A DNA stretch of 64,000 nucleotides from Arcobacter sp. (GCA_002869565.1 PKUJ01000012.1:68572-132571), one strand, 5' to 3'; shown: positions 26,058 to 35,816, counted from the first letter of the stretch. Notes: generated by a model not told the origin, from the sequence alone. Made by a program: numbers and translations.

Positions 26058-27203
26058 ATGCAGAGAAAAGAGCTTTTAATAATCATCTATACAATCACTA
26101 TCTTACTTTCAGTGATGTATGCAACCCAGCCTTTACAACCACTTTTATCAAAAGAGTTTGATATATCAATTGTAAAGGCATCTTCTTTTACAGCGGTAAT
26201 TATGCTTTTTTTAGCAATTTCTCCTATCATTTATGGATATATTTTAGAATCAGTTAAAACAAAAAAAGTTTTAGTAATAGCTTCCATAACACTTTTTATG
26301 ACCAATCTAGCTTTAGCTTTTGCAAATACTTATGAAATATTTTTACTTATAAGAACTATAGAAGCAATGGTAATTCCGGCTATTCTTACTGCATGTATGG
26401 CAATACTAGCAAAAGATAAAGAAAATATAAAAATAAATATGTCTATTTATGTGGCATCAACTGTTTTTGGTGGTTTAGTTGGGCGGGTGTTTTCTGGTTT
26501 TATTGCAGAAGAGTTTGGATGGAGAATTGTTTTTTTCTCACTATCATTTGCGCTCTTAGTTGGACTCTATTTTATAAATCATTTATCTTTTGAAGGTGAA
26601 GCAAATTTAGTAAAACCAAAAATAAAAGATATATTAAATATCCTAAAAGACAAAAGATTTATAGTGATTTATTCTTTGATGTTTACTATCTTTTTTGTAT
26701 TTGCAGGACTTTTAAATATCTTACCATTTAGAATAAAAGAGCTAATTCCAGAAACTTCAGAGACTCAAATTGGTTTGCTTTATTTAGGATATGGAATGGG
26801 AATTATTATCTCTCTTACAATTCATAAAATTATAAATTTTTTCAAAAAAGAGATGAGAACTATAGTTGCAGGTATTATTATCTTCATAATATCTACAAGT
26901 CTATTTTTTAGTTCAAATGCTCTATTTTTGTTCTCTTTAGTATTTCTTTTTTGTGTAGGCATGTTTACAATACATACAGTATCAACAAGAATTGCAAACT
27001 CACTAAAAAGTTCACAAAAAGCCATAACTTCCGGTATGTATCTAAGTTTTTATTATATTGGAGGAGCAGTAGGCTCAATTGTTCCATCAATTGTATACGC
27101 AAAATTTGGATGGAATACTACAATTTTTATGTTTTTATCAATACTTATTTTAATACTAGTTTTTGTACATCTAAATAGAAAACTTTTTCAAGCTTATAAT
27201 TAA
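26058..27203 (+). CDS. MFS transporter
   Basis: A 381-residue major-facilitator protein with about 12 membrane helices. The N-terminal half has the drug-efflux-like LYSVMYATQPLQPLL start and GLVGRVFSGFIAEEFGWR at the motif C/loop region. Such YnfM-like permeases export small molecules such as drugs or sugars; the substrate is not known. It begins 3 nt after the DUF59 gene with no strong ribosome site of its own, so it may be expressed as the tail of the suf operon. Confidence 0.8.
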   Translation: MQRKELLIIIYTITILLSVMYATQPLQPLLSKEFDISIVKASSFTAVIMLFLAISPIIYGYILESVKTKKVLVIASITLFMTNLALAFANTYEIFLLIRTIEAMVIPAILTACMAILAKDKENIKINMSIYVASTVFGGLVGRVFSGFIAEEFGWRIVFFSLSFALLVGLYFINHLSFEGEANLVKPKIKDILNILKDKRFIVIYSLMFTIFFVFAGLLNILPFRIKELIPETSETQIGLLYLGYGMGIIISLTIHKIINFFKKEMRTIVAGIIIFIISTSLFFSSNALFLFSLVFLFCVGMFTIHTVSTRIANSLKSSQKAITSGMYLSFYYIGGAVGSIVPSIVYAKFGWNTTIFMFLSILILILVFVHLNRKLFQAYN

Positions 27204-27267
27204 AATTATTTTTTTATATTAATTTTATGATATTAATAAATTAACCACTTTTATGTATAATAGAGTT

Positions 27268-27579
27268 ATGGCAAAAGAATATAAAGAACAAAAGAAAAAA
27301 ACTACAACTATTGTTGTTTTAGATATTTTATTCAAAACTTTGGTGACAATAGCTGTAATAATATTTGCATATATACTAATTGAAAAAACAGATTTTTCAA
27401 CTGGTAGTATGGAGTTTACAACTGTTAGAAAAACTAAAACTGAGCCACTTACGCCAGCTCCATTAAAATGGTTTGATACTTTTAAAGGTATTGAAAATGT
27501 ACCAAGTAAAAAGAAAAAAGAAAATTCCGAAAATTCGCAAAACTTTATAGATTATGAATCTCAAAAAAGGAGTAATTAA
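27268..27579 (+). CDS. Single-pass membrane protein of unknown function
   Basis: A protein of about 103 residues (MAKEYKEQKKKTTTIV...) with one N-terminal membrane helix (about 15-38), then a Thr/Lys/Pro-rich and finally Lys/Glu/Asn/Ser-rich periplasmic or cytoplasmic tail. I do not recognise a family. The start at 27268 is preferred because TATAAT (27256-27261) ends 6 nt before it, which would give a leaderless transcript. An upstream in-frame ATG at 27253 lies within the box region and has no ribosome site. The next gene starts at the base after its stop codon. Confidence 0.55.
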   Translation: MAKEYKEQKKKTTTIVVLDILFKTLVTIAVIIFAYILIEKTDFSTGSMEFTTVRKTKTEPLTPAPLKWFDTFKGIENVPSKKKKENSENSQNFIDYESQKRSN

Positions 27580-27735
27580 ATGGATAATATTTTATTTTCA
27601 CTGGCTGCATTAATACTTTTTTTCATAACAATTATGATTGCTATACAATCTATAAAATATTTTATTACAATGTGGAAATTTAAAAATAGAAAAAAAGATG
27701 GAAGTGAGGATGACGATTTTAAGTACTTTGATTGA
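27580..27735 (+). CDS. Small membrane protein (51 aa)
   Basis: A 51-codon frame (MDNILFSLAALIL...) starts directly after the preceding stop, with AAAAAGGAG placed 8 nt upstream. One membrane helix (about 4-26) is followed by a basic stretch (WKFKNRKKDG) and an acidic tail (SEDDDFKYFD). The positive-inside rule puts the tail in the cytoplasm. The strong ribosome site and tight coupling support a real gene. Its function is unknown, perhaps acting with the preceding single-pass protein. Confidence 0.65.
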   Translation: MDNILFSLAALILFFITIMIAIQSIKYFITMWKFKNRKKDGSEDDDFKYFD

Positions 27736-27818
27736 CTCTTCTTTAAATAGATAATATTTCCACTTATATTAATATTATTTTGAATATAATCTAATACAAA
27801 ATATAAAAAGGAAATTAA

Positions 27819-28601
27819 GTGAAAAAAATATTATTAAAAACCCTAGCTATTTGCACATTTGCAATACTATTTATTGGATGTACTCCAGAAAGAGTTTACA
27901 ACGTGCCAAAACACAGTTTTGATAAAAAGAAAACAAATCAAACTCTTTATGATGCTATTATTAGTTCAGGTAAATTTCTTGGTTGGAGTATGAAAAAAAT
28001 TGATGAAAATACTATTTTAGGTATTTTAATAATTAGAGATCATAGTGCTAAAATAAAGATCTCCTATGATGACAATTCTTATAGTATCAATTTACTAGAG
28101 GCTGAAAACCTAAACTACGATAAAGAAAAAGATACAATTCATAAAAACTACAACGGTTGGATTATGAATCTTAAAAATCAAATTGAGGCAAAAGTAACTC
28201 CTTTAGTAATGAATGATTATCTAAAAAGTGAGCAATTAAAAGCAAGTAAATATATGAAAGATGAAGCTTCATCAACAAATAGTAAATACAAAAAAATATA
28301 TGATGTTAAAAATAAAAAATTTACTAAAGCTCATAGTGATATTAACGTAGTTACAAAAAAAATATTAGCTGTAGGAGATAAAGTAAACTGGGTAATGAGT
28401 AAACAAAATGATGGTTTTATTTTAGCAAAAATTGTAAGAAGAGTTCATTCTGCTGTTGTAAGAATAGATTATAATTTAAATTCATACAGTATAACTTATA
28501 TTACAAGTAAAAAATTAGCTGCGGATGAACACTACAATATTCATAATAACTATAATATTTGGGTAAAAGAACTAGAAGAAGAAATTAATTTTGCACTTTA
28601 G
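27819..28601 (+). CDS. Lipoprotein with two tandem repeats of an unknown domain
   Basis: A 260-residue predicted lipoprotein that starts at GTG with AAAAAGGAA in front. The lipobox LFIGC puts the acylated Cys at residue 21. The mature part contains the same domain twice, about residues 45-125 and 175-258: each has W-x-M, I-L-x-x-I-x-R-x-H-S-A, an N-S-Y-S-I strand and I-H-x-N-Y-N-x-W near its end. I do not recognise the family. The repeat suggests an intramolecular dimer in the periplasm. A strong terminator follows. Confidence 0.7.
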   Translation: MKKILLKTLAICTFAILFIGCTPERVYNVPKHSFDKKKTNQTLYDAIISSGKFLGWSMKKIDENTILGILIIRDHSAKIKISYDDNSYSINLLEAENLNYDKEKDTIHKNYNGWIMNLKNQIEAKVTPLVMNDYLKSEQLKASKYMKDEASSTNSKYKKIYDVKNKKFTKAHSDINVVTKKILAVGDKVNWVMSKQNDGFILAKIVRRVHSAVVRIDYNLNSYSITYITSKKLAADEHYNIHNNYNIWVKELEEEINFAL

Positions 28602-28630
28602 AAAAATAGAAGAGTTATCTTCTATTTTTC
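28601..28630. terminator. Bidirectional terminator
   Basis: GAAAAATAGAAGA pairs with TCTTCTATTTTTC around GTTA. It separates the converging lipoprotein gene and the RND efflux operon. Confidence 0.8.
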
Positions 28631-28649
28631 AAAGTCTATTTTATTTATA

Positions 28650-31600
28650 TTATTTATCTTTTGTAAAACTTAGTTTTTCTTTTATTCTTATAACTCCAAA
28701 GAAAAATAGTGGAATAAATAAAACACCAATTACAACTGCTGCAATCATACCACCAACAACAGTAGTACCAATTATATGTCTACTTGCACTTCCTGCACCA
28801 CTACTAAGTGCAAGAGGTAATGTACCTGCGATAAAAGCCAAAGATGTCATTACAATTGGTCTAAATCTCAGCCTTGCAGCTTCAATAGTAGCATCAAATA
28901 AACTCATTCCATTTCTTAACTTATCCATAGCAAATTCAACAATTAAAATTGCATTTTTTGCTGATAAACCAACAAGAGTGATAAGACCTACTTGAAAATA
29001 AATATCTGCTTCTAATCCCCTTAAATATACAGCTAATGCTGCACCAAATATAGAGAATGGTATCGAAATAATAACTGCCATTGGGATAGTCCAACTTTCA
29101 TAAAGTGCAGCAAGAATTAAAAATACAAAAATAGCTGCATAAAGTGAAGTATAATTTCCTTCACTCTCAACTTTTTTCTCTTGGTATGTTGTACCAGACC
29201 AAGCAATTGTATAACCTTCAGGAAGAATAGAGGAAGCTATCTCTTCAATTGCATTTGTTGCATCACTTGATGCAAAACCTACTGATGGATTACCTGTTAT
29301 TTTTGAAGCATTAAACATGTTAAATCTTTCAATTATACTTGCATTAACTACTCTTTTTAGTTGAATTAATTCACTAATAGGTATTAAATTCCCATCTTCA
29401 GACTTCACATAAATATTTTTAAAATTATCTCTTGTTTTTCTATATTGTGCTTCTGATTGAATATCAACATGAAATGTTCTACTATATAAATTGAAATCAT
29501 TGATATAACCTTTTCCAAAAGTATTTTGAATACTGTCATAGATTAAAGAGATATCAACTTTCATATATTTAGATTTTTCTCTATCAACTGTTAATAAATA
29601 TTGTGGAACATTTGTATTTAATGTCGTTCTAACTGAAGATAATCTTGGATCTTGTGAAGCTTTTTCAACAATCGCATTTGTATATTTACCTAAAGTACTT
29701 AAATCACCACCTGTTCTATCTTGAATCCACATTTCAAATCCACCAGTTGTACTCATCCCCATAATTGGAGGTGGGTTCACAGGAATTACAAATGCTTCCT
29801 TACTTGTCATCATAAATTGTCCCATTAATTGCCCTGCAATCGCTTGAGAATTTTGATTAGGAAGAGGTCTTTCATCCCAAGGTTTTAACATTGCAAACAT
29901 TAAAGCTGCATCAGTTTTATATGCAAATGATGAAATATCAAGTCCAGTAATAGCCCCTAAAGAATAAACATCAGGATGAGCAAGTAATTGTTCTTCAATT
30001 CCATCTGTAATTTTTTTAGATTCTCCAAGAGAAGTTGATGGCATCATATTTACAATTACCAATAACACACCTTTATCTTCTGTTGGAACAAGTCCTGATG
30101 GAGTAATTTTCATAATTGAGTATGTTGCAACCATTAAAATTGCAAATAATGCTATTGAAAAGAACCATAGTCTAATTGTTTGTTTTGTAATACCAATAAA
30201 TACATTCGTTGACCAATCAAAAAACTCATTAAATTTTCTAATAGGCCATAAAGGCTCTGCTTCATGTTCTTTCAAAAAAATTGCACAAAGTGCTGGTGTC
30301 AAAGTTAATGCAACGATTCCTGAAATTACAACTGCCATAACAATTGTAATAGCAAACTGTTTATACATAACACCACTAAATCCACCAGTTAATGCTGCAG
30401 GAATAAATACAGCAGAAAGAACTAGTATAATTGCAATTAAAGGAGTTGTTAACTCTTTCATAGCTTCAATTGTTGCATCTTTTACACTAATCTTTTTAGT
30501 TCGTAAAACTCTCTCAACATTTTCAATAACAATAATTGCATCATCAACAACCAAACCAATGGCCAAAATCATACCAAATAGTGTAAGCAAGTTTATTGAA
30601 AAACCTGCAGCATATAGTCCTGCGAAAGTACCAATTACAGAAACAGGAATTGCTAATACAGGAATAATTGTAGCTCTAATGTTACCTAAAAATAAGTATA
30701 TTAAAATAATAACAAAAAATATAGCTTCTAAAAGTGTTTTAATAACTTCTTTAATTGACTGATCAACAAATAAAGTTGCGTCATAAGGAACTTTATATTC
30801 TAAGTCTTCTGGAAAATTTTTAGATATTTCTTCTAATTTTTCATCTAAAGCTGATGAAACATCTAAGGCATTAGCTCCTGGTGCTAAGAAAATACCAACA
30901 GGGATCATTGGCGATTTATTATATGTTGCCATAGTATTATGTGAATCTGAACCTAATTCTATTTTTGCAATATCTTTTAATCTTAATGTTGAACCATTTG
31001 GATTTGAACGAACAATAATTTTTTCAAATTCTTGCACATTTTTTAATCTTCCCTCGGTAGATATTGAATATGTAAAAGGTTGAATAGTTTTAATTGGTTC
31101 AGCTCCAACTGTACCAGTGGAGTATTGATTATTTTGACTTTTTATAATACTTGTCACATCACTTGTTGTTAGATTATAAAAAGCTAACTTCTCAGGATCA
31201 ATCCAAACTCTAATTGCATAATCTTTTGCTCCAAATACAGTAGCATCTCCAATACCTTTGATTCTTTTAATATCATCTATAACATTTACTGTTAAATAAT
31301 TTGAGATATACGTTGTATCATGGACATTACCTTTTGAGCTAAAAGATAATACTTTTAACATATCAGGAGATCGCTCTTTTACAGAAATACCTTGTCTTTG
31401 AGCTTCTTCAGGTAATTTATTTAATGCAAGCTGCACTCTATTGTTTACATCTACTTTTGCTTGAGCAACATCTGTTCCTACATTAAAGATGATACTTAAC
31501 GATAATACACCACTTGGAGAAGCAGTTGATGTCATATAAGTCATATTATCAACACCATTAATTGCATTTTCAAGTGTAGTTGCAACAGTAGTTGCAAGTG

Positions 31601-31769
31601 TTTGAGCATTTGCTCCTGGATATACTGCCGACACATTTATCTGTGGAGGGGTTACAGCCGGATACTCTTTTACAGGTAAAACCTTAATTGAAATCAACCC
31701 TGCAAGTATGATTAAAATAGAAATTACCGTTGAAAAGATTGGTCTATTTATAAAAAAACGTGAAAACAT
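28650..31769 (-). CDS. RND multidrug efflux pump, inner-membrane subunit (HAE1/AcrB family)
   Basis: A 1039-residue proton-driven exporter with 12 membrane helices and two large periplasmic loops, beginning MFSRFFINRPIFSTVIS as in AcrB. Proton-relay residues are visible in TM4 (GLVVDDAIIVIEN, two Asp) and TM10 (GLSAKNAILIVEF, Lys). It is the last gene of a five-gene operon, TetR - DUF2798 - outer-membrane channel - fusion protein - pump, so it should assemble a tripartite pump like CmeABC. The substrates are probably amphipathic toxic compounds, not defined by sequence. Confidence 0.92.
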   Translation of the reverse strand: MFSRFFINRPIFSTVISILIILAGLISIKVLPVKEYPAVTPPQINVSAVYPGANAQTLATTVATTLENAINGVDNMTYMTSTASPSGVLSLSIIFNVGTDVAQAKVDVNNRVQLALNKLPEEAQRQGISVKERSPDMLKVLSFSSKGNVHDTTYISNYLTVNVIDDIKRIKGIGDATVFGAKDYAIRVWIDPEKLAFYNLTTSDVTSIIKSQNNQYSTGTVGAEPIKTIQPFTYSISTEGRLKNVQEFEKIIVRSNPNGSTLRLKDIAKIELGSDSHNTMATYNKSPMIPVGIFLAPGANALDVSSALDEKLEEISKNFPEDLEYKVPYDATLFVDQSIKEVIKTLLEAIFFVIILIYLFLGNIRATIIPVLAIPVSVIGTFAGLYAAGFSINLLTLFGMILAIGLVVDDAIIVIENVERVLRTKKISVKDATIEAMKELTTPLIAIILVLSAVFIPAALTGGFSGVMYKQFAITIVMAVVISGIVALTLTPALCAIFLKEHEAEPLWPIRKFNEFFDWSTNVFIGITKQTIRLWFFSIALFAILMVATYSIMKITPSGLVPTEDKGVLLVIVNMMPSTSLGESKKITDGIEEQLLAHPDVYSLGAITGLDISSFAYKTDAALMFAMLKPWDERPLPNQNSQAIAGQLMGQFMMTSKEAFVIPVNPPPIMGMSTTGGFEMWIQDRTGGDLSTLGKYTNAIVEKASQDPRLSSVRTTLNTNVPQYLLTVDREKSKYMKVDISLIYDSIQNTFGKGYINDFNLYSRTFHVDIQSEAQYRKTRDNFKNIYVKSEDGNLIPISELIQLKRVVNASIIERFNMFNASKITGNPSVGFASSDATNAIEEIASSILPEGYTIAWSGTTYQEKKVESEGNYTSLYAAIFVFLILAALYESWTIPMAVIISIPFSIFGAALAVYLRGLEADIYFQVGLITLVGLSAKNAILIVEFAMDKLRNGMSLFDATIEAARLRFRPIVMTSLAFIAGTLPLALSSGAGSASRHIIGTTVVGGMIAAVVIGVLFIPLFFFGVIRIKEKLSFTKDK

Positions 31770-31777
31770 TATTTTCC

Positions 31778-32896
31778 TTATTTGTTAATTATTTTGTCAA
31801 CAACTAGAGGTTTTCCAGGTTTAACTCTAAAAAAGTTATTAACAATTACTCTATCGCCACTTTTAAGCGGTCCACCTGCTACAACAAATTTATCGCCACT
31901 TTCATTCCCTATTATTACAGGTCTAACTTCTGCAATACCTTTATTCTCAATAAAAACTACTGTTCCTAACGGATTTTGTAATAAGGCTTTTTGTGTAATA
32001 GTAATTACATTTTTTTGAATAATTCCTTTTAATGTAACTCTAACAAAATTACCTGGCATAAAAATCTTATTTTTATTCTCTACAATTGCTCTCATTTTTA
32101 CTGTTGAAGTATTTTGATCAATATTAACATCTATAAAATCAACAAATCCCTTTGTATCAACAGCTTTTCCAGATACAGTCATTTCCACTTCAATTTTTTT
32201 GTTTTCTGGTAATGCCCATAAACCGTCTTTAATATTTTTATAATCACTTAAAGGCATTGAAAAATCAATATAAACTTCATTATTTTGAGTTATAGATACA
32301 AGTTCCATTGGTGGATTTGAAGTTACTAAATCACCTAAGTCTACTTCTTTAATACCAGCAGTACCTGAAATAGTTGCTTTAACTTTTGTATAATCTAAAT
32401 TAATTTTTGCTTCTTTTAATTGCGCTTTTGACATTGACAATGAAGCCAAGGCATTTTGATAAGCTGATAGACTTGAATCTCTTTGTTCTGTACTTACTGC
32501 TTTACTTTTATAAAGTTTTTGAGTTCTATTCCAACTTCTAGTTGCATTTTCCAATGTAGCTTGATTCATTTTTACTGAAGCTTCTGCTGCATCAACTTTT
32601 GCTTGATACAAATTATCTTCTATTTTAAATAACATCTGACCTTTTTCAACTTCTTGTCCTTCTTTAAAATATTTTTCTTGAAGAACTCCTAAAACTCTTG
32701 AATAAACCTTTACATTCTGAAAAGACTTAATTTTTGCTGGATATTTTAATTCAATTGCTAAATCTTTTAATTCAGGTATTACATAAACATCAGCTTTTGG
32801 AGGAGGCATTGCTCCAGGGGCACCAGCGGCCAAAAGATTTCCCGATAATGAAACCAGAGTAACAACACCTAATACAATACTTTTAATTTTTCTCAT
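31778..32896 (-). CDS. RND efflux periplasmic adaptor (membrane fusion protein)
   Basis: A 372-residue adaptor that links the RND pump with the outer-membrane channel. The signal sequence spans about 1-23. A split biotinyl-lipoyl domain, an alpha-helical hairpin (about 95-165, SVKMNQATLENATRSWNRTQ) and beta-barrel plus membrane-proximal domains follow, the usual MFP order. The signal peptide lacks a lipobox Cys, so it is probably not lipidated. It ends 8 nt before the pump gene and overlaps the channel gene by 4 nt at its start. Confidence 0.88.
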   Translation of the reverse strand: MRKIKSIVLGVVTLVSLSGNLLAAGAPGAMPPPKADVYVIPELKDLAIELKYPAKIKSFQNVKVYSRVLGVLQEKYFKEGQEVEKGQMLFKIEDNLYQAKVDAAEASVKMNQATLENATRSWNRTQKLYKSKAVSTEQRDSSLSAYQNALASLSMSKAQLKEAKINLDYTKVKATISGTAGIKEVDLGDLVTSNPPMELVSITQNNEVYIDFSMPLSDYKNIKDGLWALPENKKIEVEMTVSGKAVDTKGFVDFIDVNIDQNTSTVKMRAIVENKNKIFMPGNFVRVTLKGIIQKNVITITQKALLQNPLGTVVFIENKGIAEVRPVIIGNESGDKFVVAGGPLKSGDRVIVNNFFRVKPGKPLVVDKIINK

Positions 32897-34128
32897 TTTA
32901 CAAACTCCTCTAAATTTTCACCACTATAATAAATTTTATTTGCTCTTTTTAATTCTAAATCATAAAGTGCAACTTTTAACAAACTTTCTGCATCAAATTT
33001 TTCACTTAATGCGGCTAAATATGATACATTATCTACTAACCCTGCTTCATATTTTGCTTTAATTGACTCATATGCACTATCTGCTGCTTTTAGACCTGCT
33101 TGTGCAGATTCTATTTTTAATTTTCCTATATCATAAGCTCTTAATGCTAATCTTAAATCTACATTTGCTTTATTTTTTTCATATTCATATTGAGATTTAA
33201 GTGAAAAATATTTTTTATATGCAGATTCATACTCTTTATTTGTTGAGCCAAAATCAAATATTTTCCATGTTAAATTTAAAGAAGCAGTATTTTGATTAAA
33301 CTCATCATTAGCAGTACTATATACGTTTGAATCATAATTTGAATCCATTCTTGATAATGTATCATTAAATGTTACTTTAGGTAAAGCTCCACTTTTTGTT
33401 GCCTTTGCATTTGCTAATAATGCATTTAATTGATACTCAATAGCTTTAATATCAGCTCTTAATTTACTCTCTTTTGAATCATATCTACTTATTTTTGAAC
33501 CACTTTCAATACTTACACTTTTTCCTACTACATACTCAAGGTTATGATTGATAGTTTCAATATTTAGTTCTAATTCATGTAATGCAACTTTTGCAGTTTG
33601 AATATTTGATATAATTTTTTGAACTTCATCTTCAGTAGTTGTACCCGCATCAAGAAACTTTTTAAGTCTTCTATATTGTGCTTCTAATTGCTCTATCTCT
33701 TGTAATTTAGCTTCTTTTTGAGCTACATATGATAAATTACTATAATAATAACTTATTACTTGTAAAGCAATTTGATTTTTCAAATCATCTAAACTTTCTT
33801 TTCCACTCTTTATAGTTGCGTCGTAGTAATCATAAGTATTTCCTCTTTTGCCACCATCATATATTACATAATCAACACTTCCTTGAAGAGCTAAACTATT
33901 ATCAGGAGCAGTACTCAGCTCTTTACTATTTTTTTTCAAACTTGCACCAATGTTAAATTGTGGCAAATAACCTTTTTTTACACTCTCATATAAATCTTTT
34001 GTACTTTCTAAAGTAATTCTAGAAGAGTCTAACATTTTGTTATTTTTCGATAATTCAATTAATTGTGCTAAATTTTCACCCCAAAGTGCGAAAGGAACAA
34101 CTATAAGAAATAACATACTTTTTTTCAT
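32893..34128 (-). CDS. TolC-family outer-membrane efflux channel
   Basis: A 411-residue outer-membrane efflux protein with a signal peptide (about 1-16, ending LWG) and two OEP repeats built from long heptad-like helices (for example QEIEQLEAQYRRLKKFLDAG in the first and LEYEAGLVDNVSYLAALSEK-like sequence in the second). It forms the exit duct for the adaptor and pump encoded downstream. The order channel-adaptor-pump differs from cmeABC (adaptor-pump-channel). Confidence 0.87.
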   Translation of the reverse strand: MKKSMLFLIVVPFALWGENLAQLIELSKNNKMLDSSRITLESTKDLYESVKKGYLPQFNIGASLKKNSKELSTAPDNSLALQGSVDYVIYDGGKRGNTYDYYDATIKSGKESLDDLKNQIALQVISYYYSNLSYVAQKEAKLQEIEQLEAQYRRLKKFLDAGTTTEDEVQKIISNIQTAKVALHELELNIETINHNLEYVVGKSVSIESGSKISRYDSKESKLRADIKAIEYQLNALLANAKATKSGALPKVTFNDTLSRMDSNYDSNVYSTANDEFNQNTASLNLTWKIFDFGSTNKEYESAYKKYFSLKSQYEYEKNKANVDLRLALRAYDIGKLKIESAQAGLKAADSAYESIKAKYEAGLVDNVSYLAALSEKFDAESLLKVALYDLELKRANKIYYSGENLEEFVK

Positions 34129-34152
34129 TTTTAATCCTTAATATTATATAAC

Positions 34153-34380
34153 TTAGTTTTCTTTTATTAATTTATTTGTGATTTTATGTACGAATGGAGC
34201 AACAAAAAACACTATTGGAAATGCAAAAGCAAAAGCTTTTACAAATGCTTCCATCCATTTTAAAAATATTCCATCTACTAAACCTAAGTTTATAAATGTA
34301 ATTACCATACTCATAATGAAACTCATAAAAAGTGACATAAAAAAAGCAAATGTCAATCTTCTAAATTTTGGAGAAATCAT
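34153..34380 (-). CDS. DUF2798 small membrane protein
   Basis: A 75-residue protein with two membrane helices (about 8-32 and 45-65), joined by a short loop. The sequence pattern (MSLFMSFIMSMVITFINLG and FAFPIVFFVAPFVHKI) matches the DUF2798 family, whose function is unknown. It overlaps the end of the TetR gene by 4 nt and is 24 nt before the channel gene, so it is part of the efflux operon. It may have an accessory role. Confidence 0.75.
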   Translation of the reverse strand: MISPKFRRLTFAFFMSLFMSFIMSMVITFINLGLVDGIFLKWMEAFVKAFAFAFPIVFFVAPFVHKITNKLIKEN

Positions 34381-34979
34381 TTTTTTACCTTAATTAATTT
34401 AAATATTGTATTCATGAATTTTTCAAAATCTGCTCTAACATCAAAATTATTCTGACTCATTTTTCTAAGAGCCAAACCTTTTTGATAAGTAATTACTCCA
34501 TCAGCTAAATCAATAGCCTCTTCTTTTAACTCACCTTTTGCAATTCCTTCTTCAAAAATTTTAATTAACTCATTTTTAAAAAACTCATTTTTATTGCAAT
34601 TAAATTCTTTCATTGAAAAATTTTCTTCAGATAAAACAATAGAAAGAAACTCTTTATATCCATTAAAATGTTTTATATTTTTTTCACTATCATTTAATAC
34701 AAAATCAAAGAACAGCTCTATCTTATCTTTTATAGTTTCAAGTTTTAGAACCTCTTTAGAAAACTCTTTATGATGCTCTTCAATATGCATATTGATTATT
34801 TCAAAAATAATATCATCATTATTTTCAAAATATTCATATACAGTACCCTTACCAATTCCCGCATTTTTAGCAACTTGAGCAACAGTTAAATTCTTCATCC
34901 CTACATCATAAATCAAATCAATACAGCTAAGAGCAATTTCTCTTCTCTTCTCTTCTTTATTGACCTTTCTAGGACTCAT
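34377..34979 (-). CDS. TetR-family repressor of the efflux operon
   Basis: A 200-residue regulator. The N-terminal HTH (about 12-58) reads EIALSCIDLIYDVGMKNLTV..., then AGIGKGTVYEYFENND, the typical TetR recognition helix. The ligand-binding helices (about 70-200) are family-diverse. It is the first gene of the operon it probably controls; two 13-bp palindromes lie upstream (35026-35038 and 35090-35102). AAAAAGGAG lies in front of the ATG. Inducers of this group are usually pump substrates. Confidence 0.88.
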   Translation of the reverse strand: MSPRKVNKEEKRREIALSCIDLIYDVGMKNLTVAQVAKNAGIGKGTVYEYFENNDDIIFEIINMHIEEHHKEFSKEVLKLETIKDKIELFFDFVLNDSEKNIKHFNGYKEFLSIVLSEENFSMKEFNCNKNEFFKNELIKIFEEGIAKGELKEEAIDLADGVITYQKGLALRKMSQNNFDVRADFEKFMNTIFKLIKVKK

Positions 34980-35025
34980 AATACTCCTTTTTGATTACAA
35001 ATAATCTACATTAATATTTTATGAC

Positions 35026-35102
35026 TGACCGTCGGTCAATTAATTTAATTTGGATTATATTGAATAAGAACTTAAAGCAAATTTAAAGTTGACTATTGGT
35101 CA
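35026..35102. promoter_or_regulatory. Two TetR-type operators between the efflux operon and yceI
   Basis: TGACC-GTC-GGTCA (35026-35038) is a perfect palindrome. TGAC-TATTG-GTCA (35090-35102) has the same length and nearly the same arms. They lie between the TetR gene (starts 34979) and the divergent YceI gene (starts 35243), so one repressor could control both directions. The rest of 34980-35242 holds no gene. Confidence 0.7.
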
Positions 35103-35242
35103 GTTTGTTTTTGACTTGTTTAATTTTTAAAAATCTACATTTATCTTTTTTTACTGATTTTGATAAAGTAAACTTCTATTATCAGCTTCAATTAAATAAT
35201 ATTATAGTAATTTTTATTATCAATTATAAAAAAGGAATTAGC

Positions 35243-35791
35243 ATGAAAAAGATTATATTAGCTTCTGTTTTATCACTTGGATTAATCACAAGTTTAAGTG
35301 CCTACGAACTAAATGGAGAGTTAGGTGTAAAATGGACTGGTTTTAAAACTGAGAAAAAAGTGCCTGTTTCTGGGACATTTAATGATATAAAATTAGATAT
35401 TAAATCATCAGATAACTTATCTATGTTTTTAAAAAGTTCATCAGTTTCAATAGAAACTAGCTCTTTTGAATCAAAAAACCCAGTAAGAAATACAAGTATC
35501 ATCTCAACATTGTTTTCACTTGCTACTTCTAAAACAATAAAAGGTAAGATTTTAGAGGTAGATGAAGCTGAAAAAAAACTAACACTAGAAGTAACGATGA
35601 ATAAAGTTTCTAAATTGGTACCAATGATGTACGAAATCTCAAATGGAAATATCCTAGCAAAAGGGACAATAGATATTTTGGATTTTGATATGAAAAGTTC
35701 ATTTTTGACTTTTGCTAAAAAATGTGCGGATCTCCATCAAAATAAATCATTTTCAGATGTAAATATAGAATTTACAATTCCATACAAATAA
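35243..35791 (+). CDS. YceI-family periplasmic lipid-binding protein
   Basis: A 182-residue exported protein. The signal peptide (about 1-18, ending LSA) is followed by a YceI beta-barrel starting ELNGELGVKWTGFKTEKKVPVSGTF with the W-x-G and V-x-G-T-F features. Family members bind isoprenoid or other lipids in the periplasm. The start MKKIILASV is chosen because AAAAAGGAA lies just upstream; a longer frame from 35096 has no signal and no ribosome site. It is divergent from the efflux operon and may share its TetR control. Confidence 0.82.
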   Translation: MKKIILASVLSLGLITSLSAYELNGELGVKWTGFKTEKKVPVSGTFNDIKLDIKSSDNLSMFLKSSSVSIETSSFESKNPVRNTSIISTLFSLATSKTIKGKILEVDEAEKKLTLEVTMNKVSKLVPMMYEISNGNILAKGTIDILDFDMKSSFLTFAKKCADLHQNKSFSDVNIEFTIPYK

Positions 35792-35816
35792 AAGAGCTCT
35801 CTTGCTCTTTTATTTG
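35785..35816. terminator. Bidirectional terminator
   Basis: CAAATAAAAGAGC pairs with GCTCTTTTATTTG around 6 nt. It includes the yceI stop codon and stands in front of the converging HD-GYP gene end (35821). Confidence 0.75.

Noticed and set aside
28591..28995. Open frame of 134 codons on the plus strand opposite the RND pump gene
   Set aside because: It is antisense to a clear, conserved coding region and has no recognisable domain or ribosome site.
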